Shown: positions 6,746 to 15,257 of the stretch, piece after piece
Layout: every line of letters begins with the position of its first letter
Numbering within the stretch: the first letter of the stretch is position 1
From: Catellatospora coxensis
GTDB lineage: Bacteria; Actinomycetota; Actinomycetes; Mycobacteriales; Micromonosporaceae
Direction of reading: 5' to 3'
NCBI RefSeq assembly: GCF_016862635.1
Contig: NZ_BONI01000097.1
Location: 1 to 32,264 of the forward strand
DNA length: 32,264 bases
Translations under genes and position numbers: made by a program
The notes under the pieces: model-generated
The model's database searches: none
Seen by the model: the letters and a program-made list of their open reading frames with translations, nothing else
What the model was told of the DNA's origin: nothing

Positions 6746-9189
6746 TGATGGCGTCTCGGTCCAGGAGCATGGTCCAGCTCCACCACGGCTGGCAGGTGTC
6801 GGCGCGCAACACGCCGGTGCCGGTCGTCCGGGTGCCGGCGGCCGTGCCCGGGTGCGTGCACACCGACCTGCTGGCAGCCGGGCTCATCCCGGATCCGTTC
6901 CTGGACTCCCACGAGAACGAGCTGAGCTGGATCGGGCGCACCCGGTGGACGTACGAGACCAGCTTCGGCTGGTCCGGCCCGGAGGACGACCGGATCGACC
7001 TGGTCTGCGCGGGGCTGGACACCGTCGCCGTCATCTCGCTCAACGGCACCGAGGTCGGGCGCACCGCGAACATGCACCGCGGCTACCGCTTCGACCTGCG
7101 TTCGGCGCTCACCCCCGGCCGCAACGACCTGCGCATCACCTTCGACTCCGCGTACGACCACACGGCGGCGATGGCGCGGCAGGTCGGCTCCCGGCCGGGG
7201 GCCTACGACGAGCCGTACAACCTGATCCGCAAGATGGCCTGCAACTTCGGCTGGGACTGGGGCCCGACCGTGGTCACCGCCGGCATCTGGCAGCCGATCG
7301 GCCTGCACAGCTGGTCGACGGCGCGGCTGGCGCAGGTGCGCCCGCAGGTCACCGTGGACGGCACGACCGGCCTGGTGGACGTGCACGTCGACGTGGAACG
7401 GGCGTCCACCGAGTCGCTGACCGTCACCGTCGAGGTCGGCGGCGTGGTCGGGGTCGCCTCGATCGGGGCCGGCAGCATCGGCGCGACGCTGCGGCTGTCC
7501 GTGCCGGACGTGCGCCGCTGGTGGCCGCGCGGCTACGGCGAGCAGCCGCTCTACCCGCTGCGGGTGGTGCTGGCCACCGAGGGCGGGCGCGAGCTGGACC
7601 GGTGGGAGCGGCGGGTGGGCTTCCGCACGGTACGGGTGGACACGACGCCCGACGAGCACGGCACGCCGTACACGGTGATCGTCAACGACGTGCCGGTGTT
7701 CGTGAAGGGCGTCAACTGGATCCCCGACGACGCCTTCGTCACCCGGATCACCCGGGAGCGGCTCGCCGAGCGCTTCCGCCAGGCGTGCGCGGCGAACATC
7801 AACTACCTGCGGGTATGGGGCGGCGGCCGCTACGAGTCGGAGGACTTCTACGAGCTCGCCGACGAGCTGGGGCTGATGGTCGGGCAGGACTTCCTGTTCG
7901 CCTGCGCGGCGTACCCGGAGGAGGAGCCGTTCGCGGCCGAGGTCGCCGCCGAGGCGCGTGAGCACGTGGTGCGGCTGGCCTCGCACCCGAGCCTGGTGAC
8001 CTGGACCGGCAACAACGAGAACATCTGGGGGTACGCCGACTGGGGCTGGCCGGAGCAGCTCGCCGGGCGCAGCTGGGGCGCGGGCTTCTACCACGAGCTG
8101 CTGCCCTCGATCGTCGCCGAGCTGGACCCGACCCGCCCGTACTGGCCGGGCAGCCCCTGGTCGGGCACGCCCGACATCCACCCGAACGATCCGGCGCACG
8201 GCACCATGCACATCTGGGACGTGTGGAACCAGGTCGACTACACGCACTACCGGGACTACGTCCCGCGGTTCTGCGCCGAGTTCGGGTTCCAGGCCCCGCC
8301 GGCGTACGCGACGCTGCGCCGGGCGCTGAGCGACGAGCCGCTGGCCAGTGACTCGCCCGGCATGCGCCACCACCAGAAGGCCGCCGACGGCGACCTGAAA
8401 CTGCGGCGCGGGCTGGACGCGCACCTGCCCGAACCGCAGGGCTTCGACGACTGGCACTACCTCACGCAGGTCAACCAGGCCCGCGCGATCCGGCTGGCCG
8501 TCGAGCACTTCCGGTCCCACCAGCCCGTCTGCATGGGCGCGATCGTCTGGCAGCTCAACGACTGCTGGCCGGTGACGTCCTGGGCGGCGATCGACGGCGA
8601 CGGCCGGCGCAAACCCCTGTGGCACGCGCTGCGCGACGCGTACGCCGACCGGCTCCTGACGATCCAGCCGCGTGACGGCGGCCTGGTCCTGGTCGCTTCC
8701 AACGACACCGACCGGCCGTGGTCGGCCTCGGCGGACGTGACCAGCCACGATCTCGGCGGCAAGGCGCTGAACGCGACCACGGTCACGTTCGACGTCGCGC
8801 CGCGCTCGGTGACGGTGACGCCGATCCCGGACGGCGTTGCGCTGCCCGACGAACCCCGGTCCGAACTGCTCCGCGCGGTCGGCGGTGAGCAGCAGGCCTG
8901 GTGGTTCCACGCCGAGGACCGCGAGATCGACTACCCGGCCGCACGGTACGAGACGACCGTCGAACCGGCCGCCGGCGGCTACACCGTCACGGTCACCGCC
9001 GGAACCATCCTGCGCGACCTGTCCCTGTTCCCCGACCGCCTCGATCCGGCCGCCACCGTCGACCAGGCCCTGGTCACGCTGCTGCCCGGCGAGTCCGTCA
9101 CGTTCACCGTCCACACCACCGCCCGCCTCGACGCCACCGCACTGGCCGCCCAGCCGGTGCTCCGCTGCGTCAACGACATCACCGCCTAG
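6742..9189 (+). CDS. Beta-mannosidase, glycoside hydrolase family 2
   Basis: An 815-residue enzyme without a signal peptide, so it acts in the cytoplasm on imported manno-oligosaccharides, releasing mannose from the non-reducing end. The N-terminal sugar-binding jelly roll (about 1-180) and an Ig-like domain lead into a TIM barrel. The barrel has the GH2 mannosidase motifs LRVWGGGRYESEDFYELAD and WTGNNENIWG. E426, in that NNE motif, is the expected acid/base, and E513 in FCAEFGFQ the expected nucleophile. NFGWDWGPTVVTAGIW near residue 168 is also typical of beta-mannosidases. GTG 6742, ATG 6745 and ATG 6748 are all possible starts; the first gives a 4-nt overlap with the permease. The operon position supports a role in mannan breakdown. 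Confidence 0.92.
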   Translation: MMMASRSRSMVQLHHGWQVSARNTPVPVVRVPAAVPGCVHTDLLAAGLIPDPFLDSHENELSWIGRTRWTYETSFGWSGPEDDRIDLVCAGLDTVAVISLNGTEVGRTANMHRGYRFDLRSALTPGRNDLRITFDSAYDHTAAMARQVGSRPGAYDEPYNLIRKMACNFGWDWGPTVVTAGIWQPIGLHSWSTARLAQVRPQVTVDGTTGLVDVHVDVERASTESLTVTVEVGGVVGVASIGAGSIGATLRLSVPDVRRWWPRGYGEQPLYPLRVVLATEGGRELDRWERRVGFRTVRVDTTPDEHGTPYTVIVNDVPVFVKGVNWIPDDAFVTRITRERLAERFRQACAANINYLRVWGGGRYESEDFYELADELGLMVGQDFLFACAAYPEEEPFAAEVAAEAREHVVRLASHPSLVTWTGNNENIWGYADWGWPEQLAGRSWGAGFYHELLPSIVAELDPTRPYWPGSPWSGTPDIHPNDPAHGTMHIWDVWNQVDYTHYRDYVPRFCAEFGFQAPPAYATLRRALSDEPLASDSPGMRHHQKAADGDLKLRRGLDAHLPEPQGFDDWHYLTQVNQARAIRLAVEHFRSHQPVCMGAIVWQLNDCWPVTSWAAIDGDGRRKPLWHALRDAYADRLLTIQPRDGGLVLVASNDTDRPWSASADVTSHDLGGKALNATTVTFDVAPRSVTVTPIPDGVALPDEPRSELLRAVGGEQQAWWFHAEDREIDYPAARYETTVEPAAGGYTVTVTAGTILRDLSLFPDRLDPAATVDQALVTLLPGESVTFTVHTTARLDATALAAQPVLRCVNDITA

Positions 9190-9201
9190 CACCACCAGCG
9201 G

Positions 9202-9249
9202 GATCTTGACGGTCTGTGGCCGCCCTGGCCGCCACAGACCGTCAAGATC
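9202..9249. terminator. Perfect 19-bp hairpin after the beta-mannosidase gene
   Basis: GATCTTGACGGTCTGTGGC (9202-9220) and its exact reverse complement (9231-9249) flank a 10-nt loop, 12 nt after the stop codon. There is no T-tract. It likely ends the transporter-mannosidase transcript before the mannanase gene. Confidence 0.75.
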
Positions 9250-9368
9250 GCCGGATTCCCATCCCTTCCACGGATGCCGGCCGGTCTCCGCGCCTGCCCG
9301 ATGCCGTCCTCCTGCGCCACCGGCGGTGTTCGGGCGGGTGCCGGAGCGGCGGCGAGAGGAGCACGCAC

Positions 9369-11351
9369 ATGAACAGACGGATCCTGGCGGTCGCCGCCGG
9401 GGCGCTGATCCTGCTGCTCGGCACCGGTAGCGGCACCGCCGCCGCGGCCGGTGGCCACCCCGACGCGGGGTTCGTGACCCGCAACGGCAGTGACCTGAAA
9501 CTGAACGGTAAGCCGTTCCGGTTCGCCGGGACGAACAACTACTACCTGATCTACCAGTCGCCCACGATGGTCGACGACGTGTTCGCCCGCGCCAAGGGGG
9601 CGGGCCTGACCGTGCTGCGCAGCTGGGGCTGGCTCGACATCGGCGACCAGGACGACTCCGGTTCGGTGTCGGGCAAGAAGAACGGCGTCTACCTGCAGTA
9701 CTGGGACGGCACGCGCCCGGCGTACAACGACGGGCCGGACGGCCTGCAGCGGCTGGACTACGTGCTGTGGAAGGCCGGGCAGACCGGGATCAAACTGGTC
9801 ATCCCGTTCACCAACAACTGGTCCGACTTCGGCGGCATCGACCAGTACGTCCGCTGGGCGGGCGCGGACAACCACGACGACTTCTACACCGACCCGGTCA
9901 TCAAGGGCTGGTACAAGGACTGGATCAGCCACCTGCTGAACCGGGTGAACCCGCTGACCGGCCTGGCGTACAAGGACGACCCGGCGGTGATGATGTGGGA
10001 GCTGGGCAACGAGCCGCGCTGCAAGGGTTCGGGCCTGTACCCGCCCTCGGCGTCGTGCGGCCCGGCCACGCTGACCGCCTGGGCCGACGAGATGACCCGC
10101 CACGTCAAGAGCGTCGACGGCAAGCACCTGGTCGGTGTCGGCGACGAGGGCTTCTACTGCGACGACCCGGCCTCGGCCGACTGGACGACCAACTGCGGCG
10201 AGGGCGTCGACTCGGTCGCGCTCGGCAGGCTGCCGGCGGTGGACGTGGTCTCGTTCCACCTCTACCCGGACGGCTGGGGTAACAAGACCGCCCAGTGGGG
10301 CGCCGACTGGATCAAGCGGCACAACCGCGACGCCAAGCGGGTGGTCAAGCCGTCGATGCTGGGCGAGTTCGGCTGGCGCGACAAGGCCACCCGCAACCCG
10401 GTCTACCAGCAGTGGACCGAAGCCGCCGCGAGTGACGGGGGCGACGGCTTCCTCTACTGGATGATCAACGGCATCCAGGATGACGGCACGATGTACCCCG
10501 ACTACGACGGGTTCACCGTGGCCTGCCCCGGCACGGTCTGCCAGGCCATCACCAACGCCGGGACGATCATCAGCACCGGGCGGCGCACCTTCCCGCCGGT
10601 CGCCGACCACGACACCGTGGTGGTGCCGTACGGCACGACGGCCACGCTGAGCCCGGCGGCCAACGACATCGCGTACCAGACGCACGTGCGGGCCGACAAG
10701 ATCGACCTGGACCCGGCCGCGGACGGGCGGCAGACCGGCGCGACCGTCGCCGGCGGCACGTTCACGCTGGCCGCGTCCGGGCAGCTCACGTTCACCCCGA
10801 ACGAGGGCTTCGCCGGCAAGGCGGCGGTGGATTACACGATCCGCGACACGGCGGCCCGGCTGTCCAACGTGGCCACCGTGACGGTGACCGTGCTGCCCGA
10901 CCCGACCGCCGCCATCCCGCTGGCCTCCTGGGAGACCGGAGTCGAAGGCTGGGCGCCCGGCAACTGGCAGGCCAACGCGGGCACGCTCAGCGGCCAGACG
11001 GCCTTCGCCACCGCCGGCACGGCAGGCCTGCACGCCGACGCCGTCGACGGCGGCTGGTTCGGCGTCAGCTTCCCCGCCCCCGTCGACCTGTCCGGCAAGT
11101 CGTACGTCAAATACGACCTGCGCACCGGCGCCGCCGGCACCTCGACCAGCATCGTCCTGCAGACCGGCCCGTCCTGGACCTGGTGCCAGGGCCCCTTCAA
11201 CTGGGTCAACCAGGACACCGCCCAGACGACCGTCGAAGTCGACCTGAACACCGGCCTGTCCTGCGACCCGTCCTCCCTCACCGAAGTCCACGCCGTCTAC
11301 CTCTGGCTCAGCCCCGGCTCCTTCGACCTCGACAACCTCCGCGCCGAGTAA
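9369..11351 (+). CDS. Secreted modular beta-mannanase (GH5) with Ig/cadherin-like and C-terminal binding domains
   Basis: A 660-residue extracellular endo-beta-1,4-mannanase candidate. Residues 1-27 form a Sec-type signal peptide ending in an Ala-rich region. Residues about 33-400 are a GH5 barrel: E215 in MMWELGNEP is the acid/base and E333 in SMLGEFGW the nucleophile. Residues about 405-505 resemble a cadherin-like/Big_9 repeat (DHDTVVVPYG, LTFTPNEGFAGKAAVDYTI). Residues about 515-660 (SWETGVEGW, FDLDNLRAE) look like a carbohydrate-binding jelly roll of the kind found on mannanases. ATG 9369 has GAGGAG 7 nt upstream. The mannan specificity rests on family resemblance and on the adjoining beta-mannosidase; another beta-glucan is possible. 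A hairpin separates it from the transport operon, so it may have its own promoter. Confidence 0.87.
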   Translation: MNRRILAVAAGALILLLGTGSGTAAAAGGHPDAGFVTRNGSDLKLNGKPFRFAGTNNYYLIYQSPTMVDDVFARAKGAGLTVLRSWGWLDIGDQDDSGSVSGKKNGVYLQYWDGTRPAYNDGPDGLQRLDYVLWKAGQTGIKLVIPFTNNWSDFGGIDQYVRWAGADNHDDFYTDPVIKGWYKDWISHLLNRVNPLTGLAYKDDPAVMMWELGNEPRCKGSGLYPPSASCGPATLTAWADEMTRHVKSVDGKHLVGVGDEGFYCDDPASADWTTNCGEGVDSVALGRLPAVDVVSFHLYPDGWGNKTAQWGADWIKRHNRDAKRVVKPSMLGEFGWRDKATRNPVYQQWTEAAASDGGDGFLYWMINGIQDDGTMYPDYDGFTVACPGTVCQAITNAGTIISTGRRTFPPVADHDTVVVPYGTTATLSPAANDIAYQTHVRADKIDLDPAADGRQTGATVAGGTFTLAASGQLTFTPNEGFAGKAAVDYTIRDTAARLSNVATVTVTVLPDPTAAIPLASWETGVEGWAPGNWQANAGTLSGQTAFATAGTAGLHADAVDGGWFGVSFPAPVDLSGKSYVKYDLRTGAAGTSTSIVLQTGPSWTWCQGPFNWVNQDTAQTTVEVDLNTGLSCDPSSLTEVHAVYLWLSPGSFDLDNLRAE

Positions 11352-11362
11352 CCGATTGGCGA

Positions 11363-11412
11363 AAGGAAGGGCACCTTCACATCGCTATGCGATGTAGAAG
11401 GTGCCCTTCTTA
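11363..11412. repeat. GGGCACCTTC palindromic element A (bidirectional terminator-like)
   Basis: GAAGGGCACCTTC (11366-11378) followed by ACATCGC pairs with GCGATGT and GAAGGTGCCCTTC (11389-11395, 11397-11409), with one bulged A and a 3-nt loop. It lies between the convergent 3' ends of the mannanase gene and ribA. It shares its core with the elements at 15065, 30820 and 32095. Confidence 0.85.
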
Positions 11413-11442
11413 ACGACAGACGAGTGCTGAGCAGGGCCGACG

Positions 11443-12063
11443 TCAGGCGGCGGCGGGGAGGGCGATGGTGTGGCCGGTGTGGGCGACCTTGGCGCGCAGG
11501 TAGCGGAGGTTGTCCGGCTTGGCGTGCACGGCGGTGGGGACCACGTTCGCCACCTCGACGCCGTGGTCGCGCAGCTGGCTGGGCTTGTCGGGGTTGTTGG
11601 TCAGCAGGTCGATGCGGGCCACGCCGAGGGCGGACAGCATCTGCGCGGCGGCGGTGTAGTCCCGCTCGTCGTCGCCGAACCCGAGCGCCCGGTTCGCGGC
11701 GTACGTGTCCAGGCCCGCGTCCTGCAGGGCGTACGCGTCGAGTTTGGCGTACAGGCCGATGCCCCGGCCCTCCTGGCGCAGGTAGAGCAGGTACCCGCCG
11801 CGCTCGGTGATGCGCTGTACGGCCTCGCGCAGCTGCGGCCCGCAGTCGCAGCGGGCGGAGCCGAAGACGTCGCCGGTCATGCACTCCGAGTGGGCCCGCA
11901 CCAGCGGCGTCCCGGCGTGCTCGAAGTCGCCGAGGCCGAGCGCGAGGTGCTCCAGCCCGTCGGACAGGCCGGTGAAGGTGAAGACCTCGGCGGTGGTGGC
12001 GTACCCGTCGGGGAAGCGCAGTGGAACGGTCACCCTCGTGCGTACACCCAGCTGCTCGGTCAT
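11443..12063 (-). CDS. ribA: GTP cyclohydrolase II (stand-alone RibA)
   Basis: A 206-residue cytosolic enzyme that opens GTP to 2,5-diamino-6-ribosylamino-4-pyrimidinone phosphate, the first step of riboflavin synthesis. The zinc-binding cysteines C61, C72 and C74 are present in ECMTGDVFGSARCDCG. The GTP-contact segment LYLRQEGRGIGLYAKLDAY and the C-terminal LLTNNPDK motif are conserved. It has only the RibA domain, unlike the RibBA fusion common in actinobacteria, so it may be a second copy or serve a specialised route; no other rib gene is nearby. ATG 12063 is the natural start. It is divergent from the MFS gene, sharing a 142-nt region. Confidence 0.93.
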   Translation of the reverse strand: MTEQLGVRTRVTVPLRFPDGYATTAEVFTFTGLSDGLEHLALGLGDFEHAGTPLVRAHSECMTGDVFGSARCDCGPQLREAVQRITERGGYLLYLRQEGRGIGLYAKLDAYALQDAGLDTYAANRALGFGDDERDYTAAAQMLSALGVARIDLLTNNPDKPSQLRDHGVEVANVVPTAVHAKPDNLRYLRAKVAHTGHTIALPAAA

Positions 12064-12119
12064 GGCTCACCAGTCTCGTCGTCGGAACGTGCCCGTCTCA
12101 GGTAACGCGCCCGTTGCTA

Positions 12120-12140
12120 CTTGATTGTTGAAGCATCAAG
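12120..12140. promoter_or_regulatory. Possible operator palindrome between ribA and the MFS gene
   Basis: CTTGAT (12120-12125) and ATCAAG (12135-12140) form a perfect 6-bp inverted repeat around a 9-nt centre in the divergent intergenic region. The TTGAT...ATCAA pattern resembles MarR-family sites. No binding protein is assigned. Confidence 0.35.
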
Positions 12141-12205
12141 AACTGTGTGAAATTCCCTCACCTCCCTCTGTGCGCTACGCCACATCCCGCGTACCATCCG
12201 CAGCC

Positions 12206-13600
12206 ATGACCGTGTCGCCCCCCGCATCCTCCGAGGTCACCGCCCCTGACCAGGACCAGCCGCTGACCGGCGGCGTACGCGCCGGATACGCGCTGGGCTC
12301 GCTGGCCACCGGTGCCTTCGGCACCGTGCCCGGCCTGCTCCTGCTGCCGTACCTCACCGACAACCTCGGCGTCGCCGCCGGGCTGGCCGGCCTGCTGGTG
12401 CTGGTGCCGAAGGCGTGGGACGTGCTGATCAACCCGGTCGCGGGCCGGATCTCCGACCGCACCGTCTCGCGCTGGGGCGCGCGCCGGCCGTACCTGCTGT
12501 TCGGCGGCCTGGCCGTGGCGGTGCTGTTCGCGCTGATGTTCGCCGGGCCGTTCGGGGCCGGTTCGGGGTCGGCGATCTACGTCGCGGTGGCCTTCCTGGC
12601 CACCGCCACCGCGTACGCCTTCTTCCAGGTCCCCTACGTGGCGATGCCCGCCGAGATGACCGACGACTACAGCGAGCGCACCCGGCTGATGACCTGGCGG
12701 GTCGCCGTGCTCGCGGTGGCGATCCTGGTCTCCGGCGCGGTCGCCCCGATCGTCGTGCAGGCCGGCGGCGGGGGCGTGCCCGGCCACCGCTGGATGGGCG
12801 TGTTCGTCGCCGCGCTGATCGTGGTCGGGGCGCTGGGCTCGTTCCTGGGCACCCGGCGCGCGCCGGTCGGCCGGGTCACCGAGAGCGAGCCGACGCTGCG
12901 CGCGCAGCTCGCCGTGGTACGCCGGAACAGGCCGTTCACCGTGCTGCTGACCGTGTTCGTGGTGCAGTCGATCGGCGTCGCGACGATGCTGGCCGGGGTC
13001 AAGTACGTCGCCGACCACGTGCTGCAGCGTCCCGAGGACGGCCCGACGCTGCTGTTCGCCTGCTTCGTCGGCCCGGCGCTGCTGGTCATGCCGCTGTGGA
13101 GCCGGGTCGGCGCGCGGGTCGGCAAGACGAAGGCACTGGTCCTGGCCTCGGTGCTGCTGGCCGGGGGCGCGCTGGCGCTGATCGTGGCCGGTTCGGTGCC
13201 GCCGGTGGTCGCGTACGTGATCACGGGCCTGATCGGCGTCGGGTACGCGGGCCAGCAGGTGTTCGCGATGGCGATGCTGCCCGACTGCGTGGCGTACGAC
13301 GCCGCCCGCACCGGCCGCCGCCAGGCGGGCGTGTTCACCGGCCTGTGGACGGCGGGGGAGACGTTCGGCCTCGCACTCGGCCCCGGCCTCTACGCGCTGG
13401 TGCTGCAACTGTCCGGCTACGCCTCCTCGGCGAGCGGCGCGGCGGTGCAGTCCGACGGTGCCCGGCTCGGCGTGCTGCTCGGCTTCAGCGTGGTGCCCGC
13501 GCTGCTGGTCGGCCCGGTGACGCTGCTGCTGCGCAAGTACGACCTGACCCCGGAGCGCCTGGCATCGGTGCAGGTGGAGACGGGTACGGTGACCCGATGA
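12206..13600 (+). CDS. MFS transporter, GPH (melibiose-type) sugar:cation symporter family
   Basis: A 464-residue membrane protein with about twelve hydrophobic segments. The family signature is visible in VLVPKAWDVLINPVAGRISD and the basic loop RWGARRPYLLFGG at about residues 75-107, matching the MFS_2/MelB group. The second half carries a similar loop (SRVGARVGKTKAL). GPH members carry sugars, glucuronides or other polar solutes with a cation. ATG 12206 is preferred over upstream in-frame codons, which give a non-conserved polar extension; no strong ribosome binding site is seen. The stop overlaps the start of the PLP enzyme by 4 nt (ATGA), so transporter and enzyme are co-translated and should act on linked compounds (inference). 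Confidence 0.87.
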   Translation: MTVSPPASSEVTAPDQDQPLTGGVRAGYALGSLATGAFGTVPGLLLLPYLTDNLGVAAGLAGLLVLVPKAWDVLINPVAGRISDRTVSRWGARRPYLLFGGLAVAVLFALMFAGPFGAGSGSAIYVAVAFLATATAYAFFQVPYVAMPAEMTDDYSERTRLMTWRVAVLAVAILVSGAVAPIVVQAGGGGVPGHRWMGVFVAALIVVGALGSFLGTRRAPVGRVTESEPTLRAQLAVVRRNRPFTVLLTVFVVQSIGVATMLAGVKYVADHVLQRPEDGPTLLFACFVGPALLVMPLWSRVGARVGKTKALVLASVLLAGGALALIVAGSVPPVVAYVITGLIGVGYAGQQVFAMAMLPDCVAYDAARTGRRQAGVFTGLWTAGETFGLALGPGLYALVLQLSGYASSASGAAVQSDGARLGVLLGFSVVPALLVGPVTLLLRKYDLTPERLASVQVETGTVTR

Positions 13601-15063
13601 TCGACGCACTTCCGCCCCAGGGCGTGCCCGCTGACCAGGTGCTCGCCGAGCTGCGCGGCATGCGCGCCGCCGACCTGCCAACGCACGGCGGGCGGCTGTT
13701 CGCCTACGTGTACGACCCGGCCAAGGCCGGACTCGACGAGCTGGCGATGTCCGCGTACGCCCTGTCCGCGCACGTCAACGGACTGGACCCGACGGCGTTC
13801 CCGTCGCTGCTGGCCACCGAGAACGCGCTGGTCGCCGCTGCGGCCCGGGTGCTCGGGGCGGGCCCCGGGACCACCGCGCCGGACGTGGTCGGCTCGGTCA
13901 CCAGCGGCGGCACCGAGTCGCTGATCCTGGCCGTGAAGACGGCCCGCGACGCGCACCCGGAGATCGCCGCGCCGCGGCTGGTGATCCCGTCGACCGCGCA
14001 CGCGGCGTTCGCCAAGGCCGCGCACTACCTGGGCGTGGCGCTGGACCTGGTGCCGGTCGACCCGGAGACGTTCACGCCCGACCCGGCCGCGGTCGCCGCC
14101 GCGATCACCGCGGACACGGTGCTGGTGGCGTGCTCCGCGCCGTCGTACGCGCAGGGGGTCGTCGATCCGGTCGAGCAGATCGCCGCGATCGCTCTGGAGC
14201 GGGGCGTGCGCTGCCACGTGGACGCGTGCTTCGGCGGCTGGGCGCTGCCGTTCCTGCGCCGGGTCGGGGTCGCGGTGCCCGCGTTCGACTTCAGCCTCCC
14301 GGGTGTCACGAGCATGTCGGTGGACCTGCACAAGTACGCGTACACCCCGAAGGGTGTCTCGGTGCTGCTGCACCGCGACGCCGGGCTGCGCCGCCCGCAG
14401 TACTTCGCGTTCGCCGACTGGCCCGGCTACACCATGGTCAACCCGGTGATCTCGTCGACGCGGTCCGGCGGGCCGATCGCGGCGGCGTTCGCGACGCTGC
14501 GGCACGTCGGCGACGAGGGCTACCTGGAACTCGCCCGGCAGACCCGCGACGCCGTCGCCGGGCTGGCCAAGGCCGTGGCCGAGGTGGACGGGCTGCGGCT
14601 GCTCGCCCCGGCCGACTTCACGGTCGTGTGCCTGACCTCGGACGACCCGGGGCTGGACCTGTTCGTGCTCGCCGACGAGCTGTCGGCGCGGGGCTGGCAC
14701 ACCCAGCCGCAGCTGCCGTACCAGGGCATCCCGGCCAGCATCCACCTCACCGTCACCGCGTCCGTGCTGCCGCAGGTGCCCCAGTTCGGCCCGGCGCTGG
14801 CCGAGTCGGCCGCCGCCGCCCGCGCCCACGGCCCGGTCGAGCTGCCCGCCGAGCTGCTCGCGATGGCCGCCCACCTCCCACCGGACCAGCTCACCCCCGA
14901 GATGGTCGCCGGCCTGGCCGAGACCTTCGGCCTCACCGGCGGCGAACCCGGCGCGGCCCCCCGCCTGGCCGTCGTCAACGCCGTCCTCGCCGCCGCCCCG
15001 CCCCGCCTGCGCGAACGCCTCCTGGTCGAGTTCGTCAGCCTCCTCCAACGCCCCTCCTGGTAA
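13597..15063 (+). CDS. PLP-dependent lyase/decarboxylase, sphingosine-1-phosphate lyase-like
   Basis: A 488-residue fold-type I PLP enzyme. The PLP-binding lysine is K246 in SVDLHKYAYTPKGVS, which is the motif of the sphingosine-phosphate lyase/glutamate-decarboxylase group. HVDACFGGW near residue 207 provides the aspartate that pairs with the pyridine nitrogen, and GSVTSGGTESLILAVK near 103-118 is the phosphate-loop region. The N-terminal THGGRLFAYVYDP also recalls S1P lyases. True eukaryotic-type S1P lyases have a membrane helix, which is absent here, so this is a soluble form. The substrate is unknown: phosphorylated long-chain base, amino-acid decarboxylation or another aldol cleavage are all possible. 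It is translationally coupled to the MFS gene. The stop lies just before repeat element B. Confidence 0.82.
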   Translation: MIDALPPQGVPADQVLAELRGMRAADLPTHGGRLFAYVYDPAKAGLDELAMSAYALSAHVNGLDPTAFPSLLATENALVAAAARVLGAGPGTTAPDVVGSVTSGGTESLILAVKTARDAHPEIAAPRLVIPSTAHAAFAKAAHYLGVALDLVPVDPETFTPDPAAVAAAITADTVLVACSAPSYAQGVVDPVEQIAAIALERGVRCHVDACFGGWALPFLRRVGVAVPAFDFSLPGVTSMSVDLHKYAYTPKGVSVLLHRDAGLRRPQYFAFADWPGYTMVNPVISSTRSGGPIAAAFATLRHVGDEGYLELARQTRDAVAGLAKAVAEVDGLRLLAPADFTVVCLTSDDPGLDLFVLADELSARGWHTQPQLPYQGIPASIHLTVTASVLPQVPQFGPALAESAAAARAHGPVELPAELLAMAAHLPPDQLTPEMVAGLAETFGLTGGEPGAAPRLAVVNAVLAAAPPRLRERLLVEFVSLLQRPSW

Positions 15064-15064
15064 C

Positions 15065-15250
15065 CGAAGGAAGGGCACCTTCACATCGTCATAGGTAGAG
15101 GAAGGGCACCTTCTTAACCTTCTCCGCCGCTGACCGGCGGGGACACGCCCGGGTGACCGGCTCGGCGTCGCCGTGCCAGGTCAAACCCGGTGCGAGGTTA
15201 AGAAGGTGCCCTTCCTCTACGCATACGGTGGGGAAGGTGCCCTTCCTTCG
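15065..15250. repeat. Nested palindromic element B, GGGCACCTTC family, full form
   Basis: Four arms form two nested perfect inverted repeats: 15065-15082 with 15233-15250 (18 bp) and 15098-15118 with 15197-15217 (21 bp). The inter-arm gaps are 15 nt on each side and the interior is 78 nt (15119-15196). Each half can also fold alone because adjacent arms share the nearly self-complementary core. The interior has CCGCCG/CGGCGG and CGGC/GCCG hairpins and ends in AGGTCAAACCCGGT. It separates the convergent PLP-enzyme and thioesterase genes. Confidence 0.88.
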
Positions 15251-15257
15251 TCAGGGG

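Noticed and set aside
6622-9195. An 857-codon open frame on the minus strand, and a 701-codon one at 9186-11291
   Set aside because: They are antisense to the beta-mannosidase and mannanase genes, Arg/Gly/Val-rich, lack motifs, and arise from GC bias at third positions.
15065-15250. Repeated arms taken as a CRISPR array
   Set aside because: The arms are palindromic and inverted, the gaps are 15 and 78 nt, and there is no regular direct-repeat spacing or cas gene.
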